From contig NC_068575.1 of the NCBI RefSeq assembly GCF_025698545.1, forward strand, positions 45,765,980 through 45,829,979: DNA of 64,000 bases. Direction: 5' to 3'. Positions 1 through 11,867 of this stretch are shown piece by piece; position 1 is the first letter of the stretch; the number at the start of each line of letters is the position of its first letter. The notes under the pieces are model-generated. The model had not been told where the DNA came from and made no database searches. It saw only the letters and a program-made list of their open reading frames with translations. This DNA comes from Gossypium raimondii. Lineage: Eukaryota > Streptophyta > Magnoliopsida > Malvales > Malvaceae. Position numbers and translations under genes: made by a program.

Positions 1-526
1 GGAAAAAGGTCTTTAGCATTGTTCATTTAGAGGTTAGATTTCTAGTGTGAAATAAATATATCTCTTGGTAATGCATTGGCTCTAAGAGTTAGATATTGGA
101 ATGACCTTTTAAATGCCATAAATTTATTAATCATGATGTACCAAGTTTTACAAACTCAAAATATCAAGGAATAACATGGAATCAATACCTACTAATTTCA
201 AAACTAAAATATCACATTAAAGCATATAAGTAGAGTTTAGTTTATATTTTAGCATCTATAACTTATTTTTGAAAGCTAGAATCTATAATTAAATAACTCA
301 TTCAAGGAAAATTTGATTCCTGTCAAATTACAAACTATTTGAGTTGGGGTTTTAATATGTTTATCTTATATAGTTGATTATTTAAGTTTATTATGAGCAG
401 AGGTTTATGCTTTTAGCAAAAGTCAGATTTTTATTTGTTGTCAAAGTTATGATGAGAAATGGGTGTATCTATTTAGGCATACACAAAATATTATATTAAT
501 TAAATAGTTTAATTTTTGTCACACCC
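1..526. other. AT-rich intergenic DNA
   Basis: No open frame, RNA gene or clear repeat boundary could be recognised. It leads up to the solo LTR that begins at 527. Confidence 0.6.
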
Positions 527-2609
527 TGGTTTGACAAGCTGGATCGATTCAGGAGACTACGCTGGCGAAGGTCGCCTAAGTTACGAGACTTAGATTGGTT
601 AAGATGGGCAACTTCGTGACGGAGTACTTCATAGAACTTCACTAATACTGCAGAGTACCATTTCAAGCGATGGCAAGATTGTGGTTAGGGTGAGGACCTT
701 ATTAGGCGAACTTTCCTGCTAATAAACCCGCCACCCGTGTTTTTATGTCACTACTAAAGTGAGTATAATAGCATGTAAGACACCTAACATCCTAGTGGAG
801 GCAACGTGTCAGTAGTTAGAACACTTGGAGAGCCTCGGAGGATGTGATTAATTAGTGAAAGCGTGCGAGAATAAGTATTGATTAGAGATAATCCTAATTG
901 GGATTTGGACGTGAGGTATCTATAAATAAGATAGTGTGATAGTGGAGAGAAGATTTCTGATTCATCTTCTCTCTTAGACTTTGTTATCATCGAAGAAACC
1001 TAAAGAGTTCTTCTTTGCTAACAAATGTGTTGACTGTCAAACTTAGAAGAGCTTATATACTAGTTGTATGTTGGTAAATTGTTAACCTTCCTTTAAGCTT
1101 TACTAATTAGATAGAAGCTAGTATGAAAGAGGTTTAGTAGGATTTCTTTGAATACTAGGTTAGAAGGAAACTTCTACCCAGAAACCATTTGCATGTCTAC
1201 TAATTCTTGCTATAGTGTAAAATTTTGGTCATTTTTTATGTTTAAAGAAGTTTTATTGTTTTATCTAAAGAAACGAAAGAATGTCCCAGTATTAAAGGGA
1301 AGGAACCAGTAAAGTAGGCAAAGCTTTGAGTAAAGTATTATGGTGAGTTCCTCTATACCTTGTGTCTAGTATTTGCGATAATTCATTTACTTTTAATCAT
1401 TCTACAACCAGGTAAGTGACTCTGTCATTTGTTTCTGGTATTCATGTCTATGGAAACATATTCAAAGAGTCAATGTATGCAGGGTTATATACGCTTAAAC
1501 AAATCCAGAAAACTTGGTATATACATGGTATGAGTACTTTTTCCTTAGTGCACAAGCTCCGTATCCATATTGGGGTTAGGATATAACAAAGGGATGTTAT
1601 GTATAATGATAAAGAAGACACATGATAAATGTTTTGCCTCTAGTATGACACTTTGTTACAAACCGTGATTTGTGAAAACTCGACCTTGCGAAGGAACACA
1701 TATGTGTTCAAACAAGAAGGGAAGTTAGAAGGATACGAATGTGATGTTTGTTAATTAGTTTTGATGAACGGATATGAAGATACAGGAAAATTAGTTTTTG
1801 GGAACCAGGATCAAAAGCTAGCATAAGGAAGGGAGTATGTGGAAAAAGGGGTGTATGAGTGCACGTTGCATGATCATAAACAATAAGCAAGAATAGTCCA
1901 TGTGAGTGACGCATACATGAATCAGCCAAGTCGTGTCCGTCATGTTAAAAACGATTATTGTTTGCCAGTAGGCTGAGGTTGATCATGGTAGTATCCGTTA
2001 GCTGATACTTCAGATCAAAAATAGGGGTATCCGCCATATGTGGTGTACTAGTCTATCAGATGAGTTAAATCTCTTACTATTGATAATATTCGTTGTGGGT
2101 TATATCCCCATGAACTCACTACCCCATTATTTCTTCTTATTTCTGGTTCTTAGGTTGAATGTAGGGATCGAAGGGAATCAGTTAGATCAACGACTATTTG
2201 TGAGTCTTCTTATTTTCGTGGGTAACATGTATTTTGTTGGGGTGTTAGGATGATCGTTAGATGCCACCACTTTGAAACCATTAACTTGTACTTGATATGT
2301 TATTTTGAAATCTACGAATGTTGATCGGTAGCTTCAACGACTTTAATTATTTGTGTTTTATGATTGTTACTTTAGCTGCCGTCAAAGGCATTTTTATTGT
2401 ATCCTTAAATTTTTAAATGTGGCGAGGTACCATTTTATAATTTTGCTTCCAAATAAATGTGGTCTTAAAATCACGGAATGTCGTGCTAGAAAAAATATCT
2501 GCCAAATTAGATCGTTATTTTATAAAGAAGAAATGGTGCGTTTCCAATAGGTTGACCTGTAGCGCTCCATACCCAGATCCGACGATCGAGTCAGGCATGG
2601 GGTGTCACA
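527..2609 (+). mobile_element. Solo LTR, probably Ty3/gypsy class
   Basis: The stretch begins TGTCACACC and ends GGTGTCACA, so it has the inverted TG...CA termini of a long terminal repeat. The flanks give a near-perfect 5-bp target duplication (ATTTT at 522-526, ATTTC at 2610-2614). A TATA-like box lies near 918-930, where U3 would end, and the last 60 bases resemble the 3' ends of two other LTRs in the window (ending at 22813 and 47458). No internal gag-pol sequence adjoins either end, so it looks like a solo LTR left by recombination. The nearly intact target duplication suggests moderate age. Short open frames inside it are not taken as genes. Confidence 0.75.
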
Positions 2610-3438
2610 ATTTCCTTTGAGAAATATAACATATGTTCAGTTCGTTCGTATTTTGCTTGAAAGCTTTTGGACGACTTGGTCATATATTTTCCCATTGTTA
2701 GGGGTGAATATTAAAGAAGTTGGCCTTCAATTAAGTAAGCATTGACTTTGAAATCCTCGTTAAAGAAAAGGTCTAAAAGTTATATGTGGCTTTAGGTGAA
2801 ACCAAAAGCATAATAGAAGATGCGCGTGACTTTACATTAAGCAAAATTCTCGATCATCCAACGCAAATGCTCATTTCCGTTAGTCTTCTACCTTCTATGC
2901 GATCATTGGTGAGATAATGGCATGCATGTATGCTATAAAAGGAGGTAACTTTTTGTATGTAATTATGACATAGAAGCATGTCATACCATGTTGTAATTTT
3001 TTGAATTTGCACCTATAAGTTTAGATGATGGCTGGTTTTAATTCAATAATTGTAAATCATTGTATGAAATTAAAATGTTATATTGATTATTAATATCAAG
3101 TATCAGGTTTTATTCTATTTTTGATTTCGAATGTGTGTTAAATTGTGAATTGTTGATGCAATAATTTTATGAGGTTGGTAGCGTGGAATCAATTGCAAGT
3201 GTTGCTTTGTGATTACTAGTATAATCTCATTTTAAAAATTACGTTAGTCCCATGACTCAAACGTGAATATTTGAATAGTTTAGTGATTTAAGTTGTAATT
3301 TTTTTAAATTCAGCAGCAAAGTGTAAATTAATTAACGAGAACTTTTTCTTTTTTATGAAATAAGGGTATTGGGTAATTTGAGGCAGCTAAGCTATAGCCC
3401 AAACCCTAGGACGAAGATACAGAGCAAAAAGGTCAGTG
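2610..3438. other. Upstream region of CTU2
   Basis: AT-rich spacer with no ORF of note. Close to the gene it becomes less AT-rich, and a telo-box (AAACCCTA) lies at 3401-3408, 31 bases before the CTU2 start codon. Confidence 0.5.
3401..3408 (+). promoter_or_regulatory. Telo-box (AAACCCTA) upstream of CTU2
   Basis: An exact AAACCCTA lies just 5' of the start codon, in the presumed 5' UTR or core promoter. Telo-boxes are known to be enriched near the transcription start of plant genes for translation and cell growth, which fits a tRNA-modification gene. Confidence 0.45.
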
Positions 3439-6400
3439 ATGGCGTGCAATTCGTCAACCTGCAATTCTTCCGGTTGCTATAAAGGGTACGTGGAGGAAGA
3501 ACAACCTAAACCAAATACAAAAGCAGCGGTAAATGGGGGCAACAGTTGCCAAAACCTCTGCGTGAAGTGCAAGGTCAACGAACCCGTTTGCTGCGGTATC
3601 GGTGGGGAAAATTCCAGATTTTGTAAGGATTGCTTTAAAAACAATCTCTATGGAAAGTTCAAGCAAGCTGTTACTTATAACGCCATGATTACTCCTCCTG
3701 ATAAAGTTCTCGTTGCTTTCTCCGGTGGACCTTCCTCCAGGTTTCTCTCTCACTCTCTCTCTCTCTCTCTCTCTCTTTTTTGAGGAAACTCTCTCTCTCT
3801 CTTAATTTGAAGGATTTGGGTAATTTTGCTCAGAATGTTTATTTATGTTTGTGGTTTTAGGGTAGTTTTACAATTTGTGCATGAGATGCAATATAAAGCG
3901 CAGAAGAATTATGATGCTAATAAAGACAAGTCTTTACCGGTTTTTGGTGTTGGAGTCGCATTTATTGATGAAAGTTCCACTCATTCATTTACTTCTCAAC
4001 ACATTGAGAAGGCAATTGAGGATATAAGATTAATTGTGTCAAATCTAGCCCCACCGTCGAAAGAGTTGTTTGTTGTTCCAATTGAGAGTATTTTCTCTTC
4101 AGATGGCATTGATGGTAAGGAGAGATTGAAGGAGTTATTAGATGCTGTTAGTGATGTTACTGGGAAAGAAGATCTTCTCAGTCATTTACGGATCTTGTTG
4201 TTGCAAAAGGTTTAATACTAAATTTTACCTTTAGCTGTGAATGTGTGGAAAAAGACATGGAAAATTGACTATTGTTTTGTTGTAGATTGCTTCTGAAAAT
4301 GGGTACACTAGAATCGTGCTGGGATCCTGTACCTCAAGGATTGCTTGCCACGTCATTTCTGCCACAGTAAAGGTGTGTGTGTCTTTGTTTGGAAAAAGCT
4401 ATTTCTATTTTCTATGATGAATGCATCAAACTTATTTTATCAGTATAGTAAAGCTTAAATGGTCTTTAGCTCAAGTTGTGAAGGGGTTATCTGAAGGAGC
4501 TTTGAGGTTGATTTGAGGTCCTATGTTACTCGGGCTTAGTTGTGAGCGTTGGATACGGGTATATGATCAAATTCGTCTAAGTTCATGTCCCCATATCCAT
4601 GTGTTAGACACAAGGATTGAATATGAGGCGGAGCAGTATAGTTGTGGTCAATATCTTAGAAGGGTAACATGCTATCTAGAATTTGGAGTGGCAAATTGCT
4701 AGGCAGACTGGTAGATTAGAGGAGTTGCTGTAAATTGGTTCAAAGACTAACATGATAAGTGCGGTTGTAAAAAATTTTGACCACATTCTGGGAATTGAGG
4801 CTTTTGTGATTTTCTACCTTAGTCATTGGTTCTCATTGCTATTTTTTTGAAGTTAATGCAAAAAACATACATGAAATAAAGGTGGTTGTGCTCAGTACTG
4901 CAAACAAAAATATAAGTTGGAGAGGTGTAAATGATTATTTTTGACTTCTTATTAAACTAATTTTATATTATCTGGTTAGTAACAAAAATATATCACAAGT
5001 TCAGCTCTAGTTGGGTGAAATAGGCATGCCAGGGATCACTAGTCCCATGATCCCCCACCCTCCTGCACTGCTCTTTGAGTTCTCATTATGATTCACCACC
5101 TATCTAATTTGATCACTTCGCTCTTTTCAGGGTCAGGGTTATTCTTTATCAGCTGACATACAGTATGTTGATTCGAGATGGGAGATTCCTGTTGTGCTTC
5201 CACTTCGTGATTGTCCTGCACAAGAGCTCAACACCCTTTGCAGCCTTGATGGGTTTGAACCTTACCTTGTTCTTCATATTTGAATTTATTTTATGCATTA
5301 AGAAAACTTTTATATACTTTTAGTTGAATGTTCTGTTTTAATCAGGTTTACCTCCATTTTTCTCCATTATGTGACAATCATATAATTTCATGGAAGTATA
5401 TCTGTGGTATATCTGACTAATCATCTGATTTATAACTAAATGATTGGTCTAAACTCATTTTGGCAGCAGTTTGAAGATAGTGGAGTTGCTTAATGGTCCA
5501 TGCTCTGGCATCAATGGCCTGGTATCATCATTTGTTAAAGTGCTGCAGGTAGAACTTGTTGGAGTTTTCACATTTTATTATTCTGTATTGCTATAGTGCC
5601 TTTTTGGGGCATATTCTTTGCATAGTCTTTCAGTTATGGTTTATCTGCTCATGGATAGGCAGAGTGCTGTGTCTAATTGAGCAGCTAAATTTCACCTTTG
5701 CCCTCCGAACCCCAAAGGAGAGTTTCTTTAACCTCATTAATATACATGCCATCCAGGAGCTTATTTTACATAGAAAAGGAAATTCCATTAGTAGCTGTTG
5801 GACGTTTAAAAGTGTGACCATTATCAGTTTGTCTTTCTGTAAGTTCCTTTTAAGTGAACTAGACTCGTAGGTTCCTAATTGAAATGCTGTTTCTTTCAGG
5901 AAGAAAATCCTTCTCGAGAGTGCACAATAGTAAGAACAGCTGGGAAGCTCACTCCATTTCACTTCAACAGGGTTCCAGAAATCCATGACTCTAATGTTCC
6001 TTCGGCAACTCGTAGACATCAAAAGAGATATACTCTCAAGCCGAATGGATCTCTCTCATCCGACTCATTTTGTCCTATTTGCAACAGTCCACTCAAAAAA
6101 TCAAACTTTCCATCAAGTTTGAGAAGTCATGGAAGTCAACAAAATCCAGATCTTTTTGCTTCTGCTTGTTCAAGTTGCCAGTTTCAGATACTTCCTAAAG
6201 ACCCCTCATTGATGGAGGAATTTCTCTCTCTCCTACCGCAACAAATGATTACCAAAGCAAAGCATGGTGATCAAGGGAATTTCAGTTTGCTAAGGTGAGA
6301 AATTAAATTTTCATTAATACAAACTTTTTAAAAAAGTTAAGAGTTTATGATTCACGTCAGCTTCAAATTCATGACTTTGCTGCTCTAGGTGCATCTAAAA

Positions 6401-6521
6401 ATAGTTTACATGCTGCATAAATTGTGATCTTACAAAGAAAAAGTATCATATTGCCTCTTCAAATGATTGTAGGGAGCAAATACAAGAATTTTTGTTTTCA
6501 GATGGCGAAAATGAAATTTAA
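3439..6521 (+). CDS. CTU2: Cytoplasmic tRNA 2-thiolation protein 2
   Basis: CTU2 partners the CTU1/NCS6 thiolase. The complex adds sulfur to the wobble uridine (U34) of cytosolic tRNAs for Lys, Glu and Gln, using sulfur relayed by URM1. Seven coding exons: 3439-3740, 3861-4209, 4286-4372, 5131-5252, 5470-5548, 5900-6294 and 6473-6521. Joined they give 460 residues, very close to the plant family length. Near the N-terminus are paired CxxC motifs (C41/C44, C62/C65), followed by a PP-loop-like SGGPSS at 95-100. A second cysteine pair set (CPIC and CSSC) lies in the last third. All introns are GT-AG. The start is the first ATG in frame; GTG precedes it. A (CT)n tract lies right after the first donor site. 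Exon borders were inferred by eye from frame and splice consensus. The 3' UTR carries a local duplication described separately. Confidence 0.93.
4521..4641 (+). mobile_element. TIR MITE (CTATGTTACTCGGACT family), short copy in CTU2 intron
   Basis: Starts CTATGTTACTCGGGCTTAG and ends GAGGCGGAGCAGTATAG. 121 bp, with much of the usual interior missing. Confidence 0.65.
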
Positions 6522-6552
6522 ATGAAGCCTGCTGTTCGCTGAGTTGTAACCA

Positions 6553-6750
6553 TATTTTTTTCAATGGTTCTGCATAACTGGTTTTTGGGTTACTCCTGCA
6601 ATATGCATGGGGTCCCAAGGGGATTTAGCGATTGTTGGCAAAAACCATCCTTTTTTCAGTGGTTCTTCAGTACCGGGTTTTGGGTTACTGCTGCAATGTG
6701 TATGGATAAGTAGTCCCAAGGGGATTTAGCGATTGTTGGCAAAAACCACC
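6553..6750 (+). repeat. Tandem duplication of about 95 bp downstream of CTU2
   Basis: Two adjacent copies of a roughly 95-bp segment, one from about 6553 and one from about 6651, share long runs including the block TTTAGCGATTGTTGGCAAAA near the end of each. They differ by several substitutions and a short insertion. It starts about 30 bases after the CTU2 stop codon, so it probably lies in the 3' UTR. Confidence 0.75.
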
Positions 6751-8430
6751 GAGGAAGATTACTAGCTAGTTGCTGCCATAAGGTTATTGGCTAACATGTT
6801 TCAAGGACTGCTGGGTCTGCATAATTGTTTGATGAGGTAAGAAGCATAATTGGCATTGTTATTCGTTGTTTCTTGTTGGTAGATGGGGAAGTTATTCGGG
6901 CTTTTTCATGTTGCTGATCTAACCATAACCTACATCAAAGTTTGTTTGAATTAATTACAACTAGTTCTTGCAACATGTTACACTTGAGTTTTTAAAATTA
7001 GAAGCGTCGGTCTTGGTTTTGCTTTAAGTCTGTAATTTTTTTAATAAAAAAAAATGAGGTGTTTTGAGCATAAGAGAACGTATTACATGGACAACCTTTT
7101 TCTTCCAGAAGACAGCAACAAACACGGCTCTGGAATCCCAAAAACAACAGGAAATCGAGTGGTAGACAATTGGCGCTGAATAGCGCATTCCATGACCATC
7201 AGTCCAAATAAAGTTAAATTCTGCTATCGGTCCCGATATTTTGTAAAAATTGTGGATTTAATCAATTTACTTTAATTTGATCATTTTAAGTCCTTGTGTT
7301 TTCTAAATTTAAAGTTTAGTCTTTCCTAAACAATAATTGTTACTCATTAATTTAAGTTTTGCTATTTTTGAAATATAATGTGTCAAATATATTATTATGT
7401 GTATTGTTTTGTCAATTTATTAGTTTATATATTACTCACTAAAAATTTAATTCATTAATGAATTAATGATCATTAGTTGCGTCAAGATTGAAGTATAAAA
7501 ATTAAGAATGATTGAGCAGGAGAAAATGGACTAAAATTATTCTTGTACAAAAATTAAAATCGATCTGGTAAAAGTAACGCGACTAAATCCATAACTGTTT
7601 AAGCCTAATAAAGAACTTAACCTTCTAACAATATAGAGGATTGGACACGTGAAGCCAATCTTCCTCGTGAGCAAATGAAGCGGCGCGAAATGAAAAAAAA
7701 TATGTGGCGCTTGTGGTTGTGTAAGACGTCGAGCATCAAACAACTCCATTACGGTCAAAAAGGTGTCGGTGGCGGCGATTCAGGTCTGGTCCCCTTTTTT
7801 GTTGATGCTTTGTTCCAAGGTGTGGAGCCATCAATACTAAAACCAAATGGAAGTCGAATGAACTGGGAACTAACTCCCAAATCAAATCTTAAACCCTAGA
7901 GCAAAATGAAGATGAAGATGAAGGGAGCAAAAACGCTCTCAAGCAAAGGAAAATGGAAAGAAGAAAAATAGCAAAAGACGAAAACAAGGGAATAAACAAA
8001 CTAATCTCAGTTGAAATGGATAAGGAAAAACAGTTAAGCTGAGCGAAATGAAGGTCAAGGAGAAAAGAGAGTCATTCATGACAATGGGAGAAGGAGAGTA
8101 AAAAAGCAAGCCTATTCAATTTTTAAACTTGTTGAATATGGTTGTATGAATCTGTAAAATTAATCAACTAATTACAGTGGGGAAGTTGTTGTTTATATTA
8201 TGTTTCCTGATCTATGCCCCATTTGCACATTAAAATCGCAGAATTGCTGTAAATAAAAAGGGAAAAAAAGAAGAAGCTAAATCCATTCATTGATATTGCT
8301 ATCATTCCCCATTAGCCACCAAGAATTGAAGATCAAACCCAACTCCCGAGTAAACCAAAAGGCTTAAGCTTAAGAGTCAAGCACCCCTTAACTTGTTGAA
8401 TCCTATCCAACCATGAACCATTGAAGCAAT
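6751..8430. other. Intergenic region, no gene recognised
   Basis: AT-rich spacer. Short open frames around 7537-7899 have no recognisable domain and overlap on both strands. The segment from about 7200 to 7560 has the wording of a dispersed plant repeat, but no termini could be fixed. Confidence 0.45.
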
Positions 8431-9099
8431 AAAAACTAGTAAAGCAGATGGCGAAGGTTCTGCTGAACATCTTTAAGGACTACTTGCAGCATATTATTGA
8501 GCTGAAAGCGTGGAACAACACAAATCAAATAATGAGATATTAAATACTTTCAATGTGATCTATTTTCCTTATTAAAGATATTTTTTCTCTAGAAGACTAC
8601 AAGATAATCTCGACAATTTCAATCCTTATCGAAGGCTATTTTTGAGGAGATAAGAGATTCATATTAATTCTAACAAAGCAAATCACTTTATGCTTATTTA
8701 AACAAAGGCTTGTTTTTGTTCTACTGCAATTTCATTTTTGTTAATCAGCTTACAACTAAGCTTTTAAGAGAAAGACTCTGTCTTCGCAACGTGTTTCCTT
8801 GGCAAAATCATCGCCCAGATCATACTTCATTCTGGTCCTACCAAATGACTACTTATTCTTCTGCTCTGCCTAGGCATTAGATTTGGAGGTGAACTGTTTA
8901 TCGTTTCACCCCTCACTGCAATTATATAGCATATGCAGCAAAAAACCAATAACAAAGCAATAATTGTAAACTAATTTGTCCTGTTAATATTAAAAAAAAA
9001 GTGTTGAGCTAAACTATTCCATAAATTGAATGAGAAATAGCACCCAAACTATTCAATTTTGTTGCTTTGACATCCCTGCATTGATGTAATGAATTCATC

Positions 9100-9330
9100 A
9101 AAAAGAAAAGGAAATATTCACTGTTGATTGCTAACCTTTTCCTCAGCATGTGATGCCCTTCAAAAGCATTATCTGGCATCTCACCATTTTCATAATCCAA
9201 AAAATCTCCAGAAGTACCATCTATTTTGTGTGGCCAGTATTTCCAAGAAATGTCATCTTCCCTTTCATGGGGAAAGCCATCATCCAGGTAGCTAACTTTA
9301 GCTTGTCAAGCATAGCTGTCAAATATCTTG
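9100..9330 (-). pseudogene. Exon-like fragment beside the NT-C2 relic
   Basis: On the minus strand an open, acidic, hydrophilic reading segment starts after an AG near 9288 and runs to about 9100. It looks like a piece of coding exon, possibly a further exon of the neighbouring NT-C2 gene. No domain could be named, so the assignment rests on position and coding-like composition only. Confidence 0.3.
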
Positions 9331-9420
9331 TAGATATATACTTTCCTCAGAACAGGTTGCTGTACCAGTGCTATATAATTGAAAGTTTAACTCAATGAAA
9401 AGGGATAGAATTCTCTTGTT

Positions 9421-9864
9421 TTGTTACTACCTTTATCAAATGGCTGGATATTAAGATAAAGAACGGGCTGTTCTATGTTCCTTGAACTCTTCTTCAAGTT
9501 AATAGGAGTGCTAATGCTTATAGTTTCCCTGATAGTCCCATAATCTGCAAGGTTTACAACAGCAGATCCTAAAAGTTGACCCTTTGCCACCTTGTCCTTT
9601 CGAGGCTCATACAAGTAGAACTCTAAACAATTCTTCTGGCTACCATCACGGTTGGTGCTCTTAGAGATAAAGTTACTTGAAGCCTGAAAGACTAGAAACA
9701 AAGGACCCAGAACTCTTATCACTATTTTCCCATTGAAGCAATAAAGATTGAGCCGCTGTCAAAGACTGCAATGGTGTCCAAGGATTAATTTCCTTTACAC
9801 ATACAATGTAATAAACCTGATATGAGTCGCCTTTTCTGTTCTTAGTTCTTAGGCCAAGAACCAT
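9421..9864 (-). pseudogene. NT-C2 (EEIG1/EHBP1 N-terminal) domain gene, 5' part, broken
   Basis: Minus-strand sequence from the ATG at 9864 encodes the start of a plant NT-C2 domain protein: MVLGLRTKNRKG, then an SGSFVSS segment. After an intron-like AG near 9678 comes a block reading KNCLEFYLYEPRKDK, GQLLGSAV and PVLYLNIQPFDKG. This matches, from memory, the conserved first part of the plant EEIG1/EHBP1-like family, whose C2-type domain is thought to bind membranes. The part of the domain between the two blocks is missing or very reduced. The next exon expected in this family is found on the opposite strand at 11041-11240, so the gene has been rearranged and is unlikely to work. A transcribed, shortened product cannot be ruled out. 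Confidence 0.7.
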
Positions 9865-10613
9865 TGTTTGGTCTCTGAAGAAATAATGGCCTTCACTCTT
9901 AATCAATATGATCAATCAAAATGGCTTCATGTTTTTGAAAACCAGACATTAAATATCTGTATTTAGGGGAAAAGCATAATCAGAAACAGTATACATTGAA
10001 AGAGATTGAACAGGAATTACAGTGTTTAAAGCAAATGAAAAATGGAAGAAAAGAAAAAGACTTTGGCAGGAAAACCGACTCGCTAACAACCAAAGCAGAG
10101 AAGAGAAGGAACCAAATTGAACACAAAACGTGGGTCCAAATCATTCTTACCAATATACTCTCCATTCATCAAGTTCATGTATTCCAAATGTTTAATTTAT
10201 TAAAGCAAAAATACAAAAAAAAGAAAATCAAATGTTTAATAATAACATTCTTTAGGCCACCCCGTATGGTCCAAACAAAGCAAACTTTGATCAGTAGAAT
10301 ATTGGTATGTGTTACCAAGTTTTTCCATGTATTTAGAGGGTCATATCCTCATATTGATATACGGATATTGGGTTAAGAATTGCCCTTCATTTCCGGATGC
10401 TTTGTGAACAGCGCAGTTCGAGCGAATTCTGTTTCTTTGGAATACTGCTTTTTTTTTTAAATCTTTTTCATTTGCTAACTGTTTATTTCAAAAGTTAATG
10501 AAATATGAACTTTATTATCTGTTACCTGATTCAAAATTTGGCTAAAACATCCATGCTACAAGTAGAAAATTATCCTTAAACATTTAAGGGCTGCCTTTCG
10601 ATGATGAGCTGGA

Positions 10614-10660
10614 GCTACCTTTATCAAATGGCTGGATATTAAGATAAAGAACGGGCTGTA
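10614..10660 (-). pseudogene. Second copy of an NT-C2 gene exon end
   Basis: About 43 bases are almost identical to 9428-9472, the end of the NT-C2 exon (YLNIQPFDKG), in the same orientation but 1.2 kb away. It appears to be a duplicated scrap left at a rearrangement breakpoint. Confidence 0.75.
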
Positions 10661-10825
10661 ATAAATAATAACCACCAAACATGCTTGGCCGTAATAAAAG
10701 AATACTATAGAAGTTAAAACCCTAATGCTGTATGATTGAAAGTTATAGTTTGAGGAGTGCAAAGCACAGCAAACAGAGATTTTATGTTAGTCATATGCAT
10801 CTCCTTCATCAAGTCTGTTTGACTT

Positions 10826-10891
10826 AATCATAATAATGGGAATATATCTTGCAGCAGACTATAATAATGGGAATATATCTTGCAGCAGACT
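10826..10891 (+). repeat. Tandem duplication of about 31 bp
   Basis: A unit containing ATAATAATGGGAATATATCT and then TGCAGCAGACT occurs twice back to back. It is a perfect short duplication, so it is recent, and it lies within the rearranged NT-C2 region. Confidence 0.85.
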
Positions 10892-11040
10892 ATCATTCTT
10901 GTTCTCTGTGTCAGTAAGTACTATTTTGAACTAGTTCTTTTTTACACACCTTTTCTCATATTTAGACAGCATTATAGTGTGGAAGGCTTCTCTGGTGCAA
11001 CATGTCAATTTTTTTTTTTTTTTGCTTATATGTTTCATCG

Positions 11041-11240
11041 AAGGGCAGCTTGCCAAAAGAAGTATCACTTGACAAGGATGGGAGTGAATCTGTTTCTGGA
11101 TCGATAAATGAAGGGAATGATGAGGAAACTGAGATTGCCTCTTTTACTGATGAAGATGATCTTTCCTCACATTCATCTCCGACTGTTTCTTCATCTGTTT
11201 TTTATTCTTCTAGGGAGTCACATAGCCAACATGAGAAGGT
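11041..11240 (+). pseudogene. NT-C2 gene, downstream exon in inverted orientation
   Basis: The plus strand reads GSLPKEVSLDKDGSES, then EIASFTDEDD and SSHSSPTVSSS. This is the serine-rich, acidic stretch that follows the NT-C2 domain in the same plant family. A GT lies after the last codons near 11240 as in a normal donor site. Its orientation is opposite to the first exons at 9421-9864, so it cannot be spliced to them in one simple transcript. It is best read as the other side of an inversion of a once continuous gene. Confidence 0.65.
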
Positions 11241-11867
11241 ATTTAAATTCATTATTCTCCTTTCGTTGTTTATTTCCAGTTACGTTGAATTGTCTCTATA
11301 ATGTCTTTGAACAGAGGTTTGAAATTGGGTTGGATTTAAGATTTCTGAAATTGATTTGGCAGACTTTGGTTCTTGAAGCATTACCATAATTTACATTTTC
11401 ATGCAACTAAGAAATGCTTTAACAATTCTAGATTCTGCTCTTGGTGGTGTTATTATTTGATGCACATGCATCTTTCTGAAAAGCTAAAAAATTATCAGGA
11501 TTTTTATGCTTTAGTTTAGTTTTTATTGTATAATTAATATAGGGAAGGGGAAGCAAACTTGGGACCATTTTTGGGGTAAGATATGGCTGGCAATTAGGCC
11601 ATACCTCAGCTTGAAAATTGCTAGGAGCAATAAGTTGAGCAACATTGCAGTGATAAATTTGTAGGGGAGCAATATGATCCCTTTTTAACCACTACATAAG
11701 CCAATGTCTGTTTTGGGCAGTCACTCAGATTGCATTTCCTTAGGTACGATCATGCTTCTATTCTAGGAGGACTGTAATAGTTCTGGTTAATTTGGTGGCT
11801 CATAGCTGTCATCCTAGCAAAGCTAGTATTTCTGAATGTTTAATAGCAAGTCACTGTTGACTACAGA

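Noticed and set aside
7537-7899. Overlapping 73- and 74-residue frames on both strands
   Set aside because: Neither has a recognisable domain. They shadow each other in spacer DNA.
10306-10375. Possible tenth copy of the CTATGTTACTCGGACT MITE
   Set aside because: Only some inner phrases match (TTTTTCCATGTATTTAGAGG). Neither terminus is clear, so it was not counted.
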